NCBI RefSeq assembly: GCF_000208925.1
Contig: NW_001914932.1
Coordinates: forward strand, 41,760-62,837
Length of the DNA stretch: 21,078 nt
Reading direction: 5' to 3'
Source of the DNA: Entamoeba histolytica HM-1:IMSS
Lineage: Eukaryota; Evosea; Mastigamoebida; Endamoebidae
The notes under the pieces were generated by a model that was not told the DNA's origin, did not search any database, and was given only the letters and a program-made list of their open reading frames with translations. Position 1 is the stretch's first letter. Every line of letters starts with the position of its first letter. This document shows positions 9,370-18,032 of this stretch, in pieces. The translations under genes and the position numbers were made by a program.

Positions 9370-11298
9370 ATGGAAGAAAGGGAAATTGAAGGGAATAACG
9401 ATTTCTTTGAAGACTTTTCAACAATTTTATGTATCAAATGCAATAACAAACATACAGAACAATGGTTTATCAAATACACTATTGAGACTATTGGAGTTAA
9501 ACCTATTGGAATATGTTCAGGGTGTAATGGTGAGTATTTTGTTGAGTTTGAAGACTCTAAAAGTTGTGAGATTGTAATAAATCTACTAGATAATCAGGAG
9601 ATTAAAGAGGTTATTTTTCATGTTGAAAAGATTCCAATCCCATGTCCAGAAGAAATAAAAACATTATTAATTCAATTAAAAGATCAATGCACATACAATC
9701 AATTTATTTATCTATTAAAAGAAGCGGAACTTGGAATAGGTGTAAGAGATATTGTTGATGAAGCAATTCGATTATATGACAAAAGAGCAATTGAATGGTG
9801 TTTTCAAGCCATTGCATTTAAAGAATTACCTAAAGATCATGTTAAGTTTTTAGCTAAAGTATTAATGACAGATGACTTTACTACTATTTCATTAAAACAT
9901 TTTTCAACATTACAAAACCAATTACTTGAAATTAATTTGACTCAACCTATCCAAAAATCATATAAACTTCATTTGTTATGTACTTCTTTGAATCATTTAA
10001 TACATCAATATTTATCACATTCTTTCCTTCTTTCATCTCCATTATCTTCTATTTACAATCAATTACGAAGAATGATTGCACTAACTTATATTCCTTCTTT
10101 TCTTGCTTCAGTATCAATTCCAGATGAATTAAATTCTTTTTCACTTACTCCTTTAGCTGCTTTCTTGGATGATAAAAATCTAGGAGAATTAAAACAATTT
10201 CTTGTCAATGTATTACAATTACCTGACGCAGAAGAAAAGGTTACTGAAATTCCTTTATTTTTTACACAAGAAATTCTTCCTGAATCTACTCAACAACGAA
10301 TCCTTGCATTTCTTTCAATTAGAAAAATTACTCCTACAACCCATCAATCAGTTAAAGAATTTACTGCTAACACTGTTGTTGAATATGCTATTAGAGCTGA
10401 CTCTGGACTTGTACCATTGGCAGAATATTTGTATGATATGGAGTGTTATGTTCAATCAGCAATTATTGCTATTCATTCATTAAATAAACCAAATGAAGAT
10501 ATTTCTAGATCAACATTAATTGTATCTGAATGTGTCAAACGAGTTAAACATATACCTGCATTAACAATGACTATAGTGAAAGAAATTATGTCATGTGGGC
10601 CAAATAGAGATCTCATTTTAAAATATATGATTGAAGATAACACTATCGATGTTACACTAGGATTTAGAGGGATTGATTCATTCATTAGTATTTATGCTCC
10701 TAAACTTATGTGGAAAGTTAGAATACTCCAGGGAAATATTGATGCCTCCGTTAAAGAAATTGTTCATTATTCTTTATCTGAAAATGATGTCTATGAACGG
10801 TTGAATGAAATTAGAAATTGTTTAGGCAGTATTGGAAAAATTTCTGAAACTGAAAGGAGTCAATTAGTTCAAATAAATGATTTATTAAGGTGTCAATGTA
10901 TTATTCATCAATCATTAGATGAATTAAGAACATCTTTATTACAAAAAAGTAATAGTCAAGAAAATGATACTAGTGTGTCTCAAGCTATTCAAGATGTTCA
11001 AACTCAGTTAGAAAATACTCGAATGAAAGTTATGAATATGACTGATTTATGCATTATTGCATCTCAATTCAAATTATACGATGATGTATTAGTTTTGTAT
11101 CTACACTCATCCCAAAAACGTCCTGAAATAGTTCAAAAACTATGGGATATAGTTAAATTTTATCTTTTTAGAGAAAATGATACTCATACCCGTTTTGTTT
11201 ATTTTGACAAACTCAAAGGAAAACTTGGGAGATTCCAATCTGATGTTCCTCAAGAATTATCATTAAATCTTCAAAATTATTGTGAAACTTTAAATTAA
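9370..11298 (+). CDS. Large alpha-helical protein, weakly Nup155/Nup170-like, with N-terminal CxxC pair
   Basis: The 642-residue protein is not confidently identified. The N-terminus carries two CxxC pairs (C21/C24 and C49/C52) spaced like a zinc ribbon, then a short mixed alpha/beta stretch to about 95. Residues about 100-640 are almost wholly helical, an alpha-solenoid pattern. Near the C-terminus, a segment reading FKLYDDVLVLYLHSS...PEIVQKLWDIV resembles the distal repeats of Nup155/Nup170 nucleoporins. Upstream of it, PKLMWKVRILQGNIDASVKE followed by YERLNEIRNCL resembles their repeat that ends in an ERL helix. The beta-propeller of those nucleoporins is absent, so this would be a half-length or divergent form, or another solenoid (coat or nuclear-pore-type) protein. 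The ATG at 9370 follows an A-rich leader. The resemblance is from memory of the family pattern and needs a profile search. Confidence 0.8.
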   Translation: MEEREIEGNNDFFEDFSTILCIKCNNKHTEQWFIKYTIETIGVKPIGICSGCNGEYFVEFEDSKSCEIVINLLDNQEIKEVIFHVEKIPIPCPEEIKTLLIQLKDQCTYNQFIYLLKEAELGIGVRDIVDEAIRLYDKRAIEWCFQAIAFKELPKDHVKFLAKVLMTDDFTTISLKHFSTLQNQLLEINLTQPIQKSYKLHLLCTSLNHLIHQYLSHSFLLSSPLSSIYNQLRRMIALTYIPSFLASVSIPDELNSFSLTPLAAFLDDKNLGELKQFLVNVLQLPDAEEKVTEIPLFFTQEILPESTQQRILAFLSIRKITPTTHQSVKEFTANTVVEYAIRADSGLVPLAEYLYDMECYVQSAIIAIHSLNKPNEDISRSTLIVSECVKRVKHIPALTMTIVKEIMSCGPNRDLILKYMIEDNTIDVTLGFRGIDSFISIYAPKLMWKVRILQGNIDASVKEIVHYSLSENDVYERLNEIRNCLGSIGKISETERSQLVQINDLLRCQCIIHQSLDELRTSLLQKSNSQENDTSVSQAIQDVQTQLENTRMKVMNMTDLCIIASQFKLYDDVLVLYLHSSQKRPEIVQKLWDIVKFYLFRENDTHTRFVYFDKLKGKLGRFQSDVPQELSLNLQNYCETLN

Positions 11299-11331
11299 CT
11301 TTAAATTGATTGATTCTTTTTTAACTTTAGA

Positions 11332-12150
11332 TTATACATCAAATATATCTGTTTGATCTTCAAGTTGAGATATTGATGTAATTTTTAAATCATCTGAATG
11401 GTCACTTGATAAAGAATTAAATTTATTACAATAAAATATGAAAGCAGTAAAAAGTCCTATAATTCCTCCACCAATGATATCTGAGAAGTTGTGATAATAA
11501 TCTCGAGTTCGTGTTATCATTATGAAAATAGCTACTATAGAAGGAAGAGACACAACCAATACTACAAATATTTTAATAAAAAAAATTTATAGAATATCAA
11601 AAAAAAACAAACATTTCCATGACTCTTGAGAAGAAGCAAATATTTTCATTTGACCTGCAAGAAATAATGTACAAAATGTCATTCCATTTGATATAGAAGA
11701 TGAATGTCCTGAAGGAAAGCTCTGATATACTGATTTAACTTGTTCTGGATGTTCAGAAAGTCTAGCATAAAAATGTGGACGAGGACGACCAGCAAAGAGT
11801 TTTGCACAGTTAGTAATAGCGATATTTGAAGATATACAAAGGATTAAACAAAACAAAGAATAAAATAAAAACTTTGAAGACTTTTTAAAGAGTGAAAAGA
11901 GAAGTATTAAGAGAAGAGGTGGGACATATGAAATTAAAGCACAAAGCCAAAAAGGAATTGTTTCTTTTTCAACATAAAGATAATCTACATTTACATTATT
12001 TTTTTCATTTGGAATTACCATTTGATTTGGAGAACAAAACAATGTAATTACAATAGTAAGTAAAGATATTCCAAAAACAATAACATCACTAAATATTTCA
12101 GAGATATCTAAAAGACTGAAAGAATGTTTAATTTTAGTCCAAATAGACAT
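11332..12150 (-). CDS. PAP2-type lipid phosphatase (two exons)
   Basis: A 255-residue integral membrane phosphatase of the type-2 phosphatidic acid phosphatase family, which dephosphorylates phosphatidate and related lipid phosphates. Exon 1 is 12150-11613 and exon 2 is 11561-11332. The 51-nt intron joins one base of exon 1 to two of exon 2 in frame, giving Leu180. All three catalytic motifs are present. KLFAGRPRP (117-125) is motif 1 and PSGH (146-149) is motif 2, both in exon 1. TRTRDYYHNFSD, with R197, H203 and D207, is motif 3 in exon 2. Hydrophobic segments at about 21-40, 68-88, 95-115 and 155-168, with more after motif 3, fit the six-helix fold. The gene ends 33 nt from the convergent gene on the plus strand. 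Lipid phosphate specificity is unknown. Confidence 0.93.
11562..11612 (-). other. Intron (51 nt) of the PAP2 gene
   Basis: Read on the minus strand it begins GTTTGTTTTT at 11612 and ends ATATTTGTAG at 11562. Both ends match the Entamoeba splice consensus. Removing it restores the frame and brings motif 3 of the phosphatase into the same protein; without splicing, the frame stops after 187 residues. Confidence 0.93.
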
Positions 12151-12168
12151 TTTATTCCTTTTTTTATT

Positions 12169-12177
12169 CCTTAAATT
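12169..12177 (-). promoter_or_regulatory. TATA-like box of the PAP2 gene
   Basis: AATTTAAGG on the minus strand lies 19-27 nt before the ATG at 12150. It resembles the Entamoeba TATA-like consensus GTATTTAAAG and the CTATTTAAG upstream of the NAP-like gene. Confidence 0.35.
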
Positions 12178-12251
12178 TTTTTGTTATTTTTTTTAAGATG
12201 TTTTTTATTTTTATTTTTTTTTTTAACAAAAAAAAATTATAGCAATCAACT

Positions 12252-12819
12252 TTAAATAAAAGCATTATTAAATCTTTGTCTTCTATTTTGTTTTTTTAAT
12301 CTTTCTTCCTAAAAGAAATAAGTTATCTTAATCATAAAATGAAAGAAGAAACAAAAATAAACAAACATATGACTCAATCGGAATTGACTTTTCTACTCCA
12401 CCAATTCTAACTATTTTTTTTGATGCAGGTGAAAGTGGTTTTTTTGGGGCAACAACTGATTTTCTTTTTTCAGATTTACGACTTTTTGCTAATTGTTGTT
12501 TTTCAATTACCAAACTATCTTCCATCTCTGGGGATAGTTTATTTTGTACTATTGTATATCCTGAAAAATACATCACATTTTGTGTTTTATTAAGTAATGT
12601 GAAAGAATGTTCTGGTTCGACAATTACTGAAACAGGATAATTAAGATTATTTCCAGTAATACTTGCAATACACACTTCTTCATTATCTATTTTAATAAAC
12701 GCACGATGCATCTTTTCATCTTTTAATTCTTCTTGAATACAAACATGAGTGATATGAAGAATATCTTCACACATTGACTCAAATGATCCATTTGGCTCAA
12801 TAATAACACCCCAAAACAT
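12252..12819 (-). CDS. Nucleoplasmin-like (FKBP N-domain type) protein with basic tail (two exons)
   Basis: A 169-residue protein whose first ~92 residues match the nucleoplasmin-like domain found in histone chaperones, insect/fungal nuclear FKBPs and plant HD2 proteins. The signs are the start MFWGVIIEPNGSF, the ILHIT strand, AFIKIDNEEVCIASITG, and FSGYTI closing the barrel. A Lys/Arg-rich, probably disordered tail follows (KSRKSEKRKS, APKKPLSPASKK), likely nuclear targeting or nucleic acid binding. Exon 1 is 12819-12367, exon 2 is 12308-12252; splicing adds 18 residues (EERLKKQNRRQRFNNAFI). The ATG at 12819 is used because the codon before it is TTG and the domain normally starts MFWG. Unlike nuclear FKBPs there is no prolyl isomerase domain downstream. 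Inferred role: histone or chromatin chaperone in the nucleus. It is divergently paired with the NAP-like gene. Confidence 0.85.
12309..12366 (-). other. Intron (58 nt) of the nucleoplasmin-like gene
   Basis: Read on the minus strand it begins GTTTGTTTATTTTTG at 12366 and ends TTTCTTTTAG at 12309, again the Entamoeba consensus. It lies in phase 0, after a Tyr codon. Unspliced reading would give a hydrophobic tail unlike the basic sequence before it, which supports removal. Confidence 0.88.
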
Positions 12820-12939
12820 CAAACACTGAGTTAATAAGTTCTATGAAAAAAAAAATGATTTTAATAATAATAAAAATAATAATAAAAATATAACTATTTA
12901 AGGAAAGAAAAAAAGTCTTTTCATTTCATTTGATAAGAT
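12820..12939. promoter_or_regulatory. Shared 120-bp divergent promoter region of the nucleoplasmin-like and NAP-like genes
   Basis: Only 120 bases separate the two outward-facing ATGs. On the plus strand CTATTTAAG (12894-12902) is a TATA-like box 38-46 nt before the NAP-like ATG. The middle (about 12845-12892) is an AAT/AATA-rich low-complexity run. No comparably clear box was found for the minus-strand gene. Confidence 0.5.
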
Positions 12940-13656
12940 ATGAAGAGAATAAGAGTTGCTCAAATTAAAACAATGGAAGATTATTTTAGTTCAATTGGAA
13001 ATGTAGGAAAAGTACAAAAAGCTTGTGATGCACTTGAAAATATTCAAACCGACATCGATTATGAAGTTGGTTTACAACAAACTTATGCTTTATGGCAAGA
13101 ATCATCAAAACTAGTAAAAGAGAGTTGTTTAGGTGAAGTAAGTGTTAGTGAATTTTATTATCTTGTTTTTAAGAATTCAGGAATCCTTGATTATTGTTCA
13201 AAAAAGTCAATTGATGAAATGATTCTTAAAAAAATGAAAGGAGTTATTATCAATAATTATTCTGTTGGAGTTAAGTCATTAGATATCGGTGATAATGTTG
13301 TTGTTAATATCCAAGTTAAATTCACTTTTGCACCAAATTCTATGGTTAATGAATTAATTTATCAATTATCAGCTGAACTAGATTGTACTGGTGAAATAGT
13401 AGAAAGTAATGTCTCTACTTTTCATCAATGGAAGTGTCAGGTTACAAGTATTTTCTTCAAACAATTAGAAGATGTTGAATGTTTATTGTTATTATTGAAT
13501 AAAATTATTCCTTATTCATATGACTACTATTCAAATATTATTCCTCCATTGATTTTTGATCAACAATTTGAAGAAGAGGAAGATGATGATGACTATGACG
13601 AAAATGATGATGGTTATGACGAAGAAGGAGATGACTATGACGAAGACAATTATTGA
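12940..13656 (+). CDS. Divergent NAP/SET-family-like protein with acidic C-terminal tail
   Basis: A 238-residue protein with the layout of nucleosome assembly protein/SET histone chaperones. A long N-terminal helix (about 9-65) suits the dimerisation helix. Then come EFYYLVFKNSGIL (71-83) and IDEMILKKMKGVII (91-104), which match the family's 'FWxxxxxxHPxL...D..IL..L' region in position. The strands DNVVVNIQVKFTFAPNSMV (118-136) match the 'F.I.F.F..N.YF.N' core. W164 and SIFF (170-173) follow, and an acidic tail of Asp/Glu/Tyr (211-238) closes the protein. Such proteins bind H2A-H2B or H3-H4 and shuttle them to DNA. The match is distant and shorter than typical NAP1, closer in size to SET/Vps75. 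The ATG at 12940 has a TATA-like box upstream. Confidence 0.78.
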   Translation: MKRIRVAQIKTMEDYFSSIGNVGKVQKACDALENIQTDIDYEVGLQQTYALWQESSKLVKESCLGEVSVSEFYYLVFKNSGILDYCSKKSIDEMILKKMKGVIINNYSVGVKSLDIGDNVVVNIQVKFTFAPNSMVNELIYQLSAELDCTGEIVESNVSTFHQWKCQVTSIFFKQLEDVECLLLLLNKIIPYSYDYYSNIIPPLIFDQQFEEEEDDDDYDENDDGYDEEGDDYDEDNY

Positions 13657-14412
13657 TTACATTTTATATTTCTTCATTTTATGAATTTTTCTTATCCTAT
13701 CGTCTTTTTTAAAATTGTTTGAGCAAAAAGAGAAAAGAGTTATTGAGATTTAGAATGATAGTCAAAAAGAAATTATTTCATTTCAATCAACTTAGTAACT
13801 CATCTCAATTATTTTGCATCATTTTATTTAAGAAAAGGAGTTGGTTATTTATAATAAAGACTTTGTTAATTATATCAATATTAAAAATCAATACAATGAT
13901 GTCATAGAAATACCATTTTAATAGAAAAGGTGTTAATGCTTTTGTTTTAGTAACACCCAACAGAATTATGAATTACTTGTAATTTGTGTTTAATAAAAAA
14001 GACAAAATAAATAAAGAATGAATTAAACAAATACATTAAAAAGAACGATAAAAGAGTTGTTATTCTTTTTTATTCACCTAACACCAAACAAAAATAGTCT
14101 TTATAGACATACTATGCAATGAGTTTATACTTCAGTGCTTATTGATTTAAAAACAAAAAGTACTAATGACAATGAAATGTTGTCAAGCATTCACCTAAAT
14201 GTATTTTGTAATTAAAATCAGTATAATTTAATAATCACCCAAAATCCCTAACTCAAAAAAATTAAGAAATATTTTTAATAATTACTTAATAACAAAAGGC
14301 ACTAATCTAAAATTCTTTTTGAGCTATAAAACTTTGTAATTAGGCATACGTTTCATTAAAAACCAACAACTAACCAAAACTCTTATACCCAACTTTTAAA
14401 CAAAAGAATCAA
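13657..14412. other. Convergent intergenic region, no gene recognised
   Basis: AT-rich spacer between the 3' ends of the NAP-like and dehydrogenase genes. A hairpin at 13929-13957 is listed separately. The short phrase TTCACCTAA occurs twice more here (near 14073 and 14190) without forming a regular array. No ATG-started frame looks coding. Confidence 0.55.
13929..13957. other. Perfect 7-bp stem-loop between convergent genes
   Basis: GGTGTTA (13929-13935) pairs exactly with TAACACC (13951-13957) around a 15-nt loop. It stands out by its G/C content in this spacer. It lies too far (about 270 nt) from either stop codon to be called a terminator with confidence. Confidence 0.4.
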
Positions 14413-15510
14413 TTAAAAAGGAAGAGGGACATTATAAAAAGAAGAAAGTTCCTTCATTTCATTGATAGTGACTAAAGGTAAGTCGTCACCGAATTTTCTT
14501 CGTTTTTGTTCTGTTTCATATTCCTTTTCTCCAGCAGTATAAATACGATCATGACCAGGGAGTTTGTCAGTGTTTCTAAGAGTACGATTAATGTCACCGA
14601 CGTTTTTCTTAAATTCATTCAAATCTCTGAAACATTCGACGTTAATTGCAATAAAGAAATGACCCAAAGAAAACTTTCCTGACTTTTCTTTTTCTTCTTC
14701 AATGTGATTTAAGAAGTTTGCAATACTTAAACAACTACTCATAATTTCAACGAATTCTGATAAACAATAACCTTTATGACTTCCACTAACTTCATCACTT
14801 CCTCCTAAAGGATGAAGATAAGCTTTTCCTTTAGGATAATTTTCAAGTAATTCTTTTGGATCTTCAATTGGTTTTCCACCTTTCATTGATGCCCAACTTT
14901 TATCAACAGTTTTTCCCATTCTAACATATTTTTCAAATCTTCCTGTTGGTGATATAGATGTTGCTCCATCAAAACAATATGGAAATGCTTCATCTGATGG
15001 AATTCCAATTGCAAGTGGATTTGTTCCAAGGATTGGTTCATCTCCAAATGTTGCTGCAACTGATGATCTTGCATTTGTTCCACAAATTCCAATACATCCT
15101 TCTTGTGCTGCTAATAATGAATAATATCCTGCAATTCCAAAATGTGTTGAATTTCTTACTACTACCATTCCCATTCCATATTTCTTTGCTTTTTCTATTG
15201 CCATTTTCATTCCAATAGTTCCATTTACATGTCCAAATCCATTATTTCCATCTAATACACATGTAGTACTTGTTTCTCTTATAATACTTGGTTTTGCTGT
15301 TGGATTGATCATTCCTTTTTTAATTCTATCAATATAAACAGTTTTAAACCTTTGAATACCATGTGTATCCATTCCTCTTAAATCAGCTGCAATTAATGTA
15401 TCTCTTACCATTCTTGCATTCTCTTCATCACTTCCTACTTTAAGTAAAACTTGATACATAAATTCTTTAATTGTATCTATTGAAACATTCTTTGTTTGAC
15501 TAGTACTCAT
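14413..15510 (-). CDS. Malate/L-lactate dehydrogenase, Ldh2 family
   Basis: A complete 365-residue NAD(P)-dependent 2-hydroxyacid dehydrogenase of the Ldh2/YlbC-type fold, unrelated to classical Rossmann-fold malate dehydrogenases. Members oxidise malate, lactate or ureidoglycolate; in Entamoeba the enzyme is generally annotated as malate dehydrogenase and would act in cytosolic malate/oxaloacetate exchange in this mitochondrion-poor parasite. Hallmarks are ADLRGMDTHGIQRF (42-55) with the conserved His50, RNSTHFGIAGYY (119-130) with His123, GTNPLAIGIPS (162-172), DGATS (181-185), and GSHKGYCLSEFVE (243-255). Length is about the family norm and both ends are intact. The ATG at 15510 has a TATA-like box 30 nt upstream. 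The family is mainly prokaryotic, which suggests lateral origin. Which 2-hydroxyacid is used cannot be told from the sequence. Confidence 0.93.
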   Translation of the reverse strand: MSTSQTKNVSIDTIKEFMYQVLLKVGSDEENARMVRDTLIAADLRGMDTHGIQRFKTVYIDRIKKGMINPTAKPSIIRETSTTCVLDGNNGFGHVNGTIGMKMAIEKAKKYGMGMVVVRNSTHFGIAGYYSLLAAQEGCIGICGTNARSSVAATFGDEPILGTNPLAIGIPSDEAFPYCFDGATSISPTGRFEKYVRMGKTVDKSWASMKGGKPIEDPKELLENYPKGKAYLHPLGGSDEVSGSHKGYCLSEFVEIMSSCLSIANFLNHIEEEKEKSGKFSLGHFFIAINVECFRDLNEFKKNVGDINRTLRNTDKLPGHDRIYTAGEKEYETEQKRRKFGDDLPLVTINEMKELSSFYNVPLPF

Positions 15511-18032
15511 CTCTTGATTTTATTAGTCCTTTCTTCCCTCTTTAAATATCCTTCTTGATGCTATCTTTCTTTCTTTGACGATATCGTCTAGTCTCTTTTT
15601 TGTCTTTTCTCTTTCTGTCTTTTATTCTCACTTTCTTTTCTATTTCTTATTCTCTCTTTCTTCATCTTGTATTTTCCCCCACATTTTGTTGTTTCAAATC
15701 TCCTCATTATTCCCTTTTTAACTTCAACTTTCTCTTCTTCTCTAACAATTCTTTTTTTTCTTGTCTTTGAAGTTTTTTATTCCTATCACTCCTTATCTTT
15801 GACTTTGTGTATAGTCGTTAATCTTTCCTTTATTCACTTACCCATTGTTGTTTCTTTTTCTTTGCTATTTCTTTTCAAATGAATTGAATAATCCATTCTC
15901 TAAGAGTGTTGTAGAATGAGTCACACATTATACAAGAACAAGAAATACTGAATATCTCTGAAATGTCAAGAAAATCTCAATGTAAGAAAGACAAAATCAA
16001 TGGGATGAAGTAAAATAATGTAAATGTACGTCATATCCTCTAATCATCTTTATAAAACATGTTGATAATATGAAATTATTGTTATTTGTTTTTCATCTAG
16101 TTCCAACCAAAGTAAACATAATAGAAAAGACTATCAACTCACATTTTACCATGAAAAAGATTGTTGAAGTGATATGAAGATAATGACATAAATTTAATAA
16201 GACGTACCAAAGAAATAAATCAAATTGAGTGAATGAAATAAAGACAGAAACTGTTAAAGAAAAATCATAACAAGTAGAAAGAATAGAAATGAATAAATGA
16301 AGTGATTCAATATGAAATAATAGTTATAATAGTAAATTATACGTTTTATTTATCACAACACTAAAATTTAATACTTGTTAAATAATTGAAATTCATTAAT
16401 AAATCTACAACTTCTAAAATATTTGTTTCTTCATTTTGGCTTTAATTTCCTCATTTCATTGAATAAACTATTGATTCATATAAAATTATAACAACTCTTG
16501 TTTTTGTTTATAATTAATTATTGGTATTTTCATAATTAGAGAATGAAAATTACTGATTTGTATTAATGGTTATGACTATTTCTTTTGAAGAATGGAAATG
16601 TTAAAGTGAAATTGTGAAAGAATGAAAGGATATGATGATTATTAGAAAACATAAGGAGTTGAATGAAAGGAGAAAGAAACATTTTAGATGGAAGTACTAT
16701 ATTCATGATAAATACACATGAAATGGAAAGTAATGTTGAAGAGAATAGTTCAGAAAGAATGATAAATGAATAAGATAAAAGAAAGAATAAAGAAGAATAA
16801 GGATAAATATTAGAATGAGAAATGGAGATATAAAATAACAAAGACACATGAAGAGAAAATTTGAGGTGATTAATCTGAAAAAGAATAGAGTAAAAAGAAA
16901 ATAAAAAAGAAGAATGGAATAATTAAAAAGGAAAGAATTTATAATTTAATAAATATAATAGTCAATATAATACATAAAGAATTGAATGACATAAAAGAAA
17001 TAAAATAATAGAAGAAACAATAAAAATATGAAAAATGATAAATTAAATATAAATGAATAAGAAGTGAAAATAGAATGATGTTATGAATTTTGTAATGAAA
17101 ATATTAACTAAGAGTATTTGATAATAAATGATTGATAAATATTTTTGATGAATGAAAATTATATAAATAATAGTAAATAAATACAAATAACAATAAGAAG
17201 AATGAACTAATCAATGTAATTTGTTGATAACTTAAATAAACAATTATTAATGATTCAATACTCAATTAATACCTCTTTCATAATAATTATTGTATCATTT
17301 TCATGAATATAATAATACAATTAATTATTCATATTAATTTGAAGTTATAATAATTAATATGTAATAAAATGATGTTTATACATTATCACACTTATAATTT
17401 AAATACATTCTATTGTATAATTAGTTGTGAAACATTAAAATATAAAATAAATTTAAATAAAATACATTAAAATAAATATAAAATATATCATTAATGAACT
17501 ATTTAAATAATATATTATTCAGTTTATAAATATATAAATATTAATTAAATGAATAATTTAGAAAAGATGCATTATCATATATTTCATATATAATCATTTC
17601 AATTTATTATTTTTATTTCTTATTCATTTTATTCTTTAAATGTATCTTCTGAATTTGGTGTATTACAAGAAACACAAAAATATAACAACACAAATAACAA
17701 AAGAAAGAGAACTTCATATCATCAATTAAATCTAAATAAGAACGAGTGAAAATATATATTATTTGTATTGACAGAGATACATGAATAATCACACAAATCA
17801 TTACAATAATAATTATAACCATAAATATCACAACATAGATGATACAAATCATTTCACTCATTATTTCACTCGTCATTTCATTCATAATCATCGTCATAAC
17901 ATTTTAATAGTAAATTCAATAGAAATAAACATTATTATTATAATAGAAATAAATATCATAATACAACATAAAGAATGTACAAACAACATCAAAGTAAGAA
18001 ACAAAATAGAAATAAAAGAAAAGAAATGATAG
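15511..18032. other. Gene-free region with strand-asymmetric composition
   Basis: No intact gene. 15540-15890 is strikingly pyrimidine-rich on the plus strand (the upstream region of the dehydrogenase). 16560-17100 is purine-rich with many ATGA strings. 17240-17600 is almost pure A/T with many short palindromes. Around 17850-17900 the phrase TTTCA(C/T)TC recurs irregularly. The longest frames (for example minus 16563-16847) are Ser/Phe/Ile-rich artefacts of this composition. Coding-like sequence resumes at 18033 as a relic. Confidence 0.55.
15540..15550 (-). promoter_or_regulatory. TATA-like box of the dehydrogenase gene
   Basis: GATATTTAAAG on the minus strand, 30-40 nt before the ATG at 15510, closely matches the Entamoeba consensus GTATTTAAAG/C. 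An AAAATCAA string at about 15516-15523 could be the initiator. Confidence 0.55.

Noticed and set aside
10202..10685. Frames on both strands inside the solenoid gene
   Set aside because: Out-of-frame shadows; the plus-strand 642-codon frame is continuous and protein-like.
12820..12822. TTG codon as start of the nucleoplasmin-like protein
   Set aside because: The ATG at 12819 follows immediately, and the domain family begins MFWG.
13719..13907. 62-codon plus-strand frame after the NAP-like gene
   Set aside because: Starts with a non-ATG codon, has no recognisable character and lies in the presumed 3' region.
14883..15218. Frames overlapping the dehydrogenase (minus 69 codons, plus 86 codons)
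   Set aside because: Shadows of the dehydrogenase gene, rich in Leu/Gln/Met by composition.
16563..16847. 94-codon minus-strand frame
   Set aside because: Ser/Phe/Ile-rich composition arises from the purine-rich plus strand; no domain or promoter.
17820..17900. Recurring TTTCA(C/T)TC phrases as a CRISPR-like or regular array
   Set aside because: Spacing is irregular and units are too short; it is simple-sequence DNA in a eukaryotic genome.
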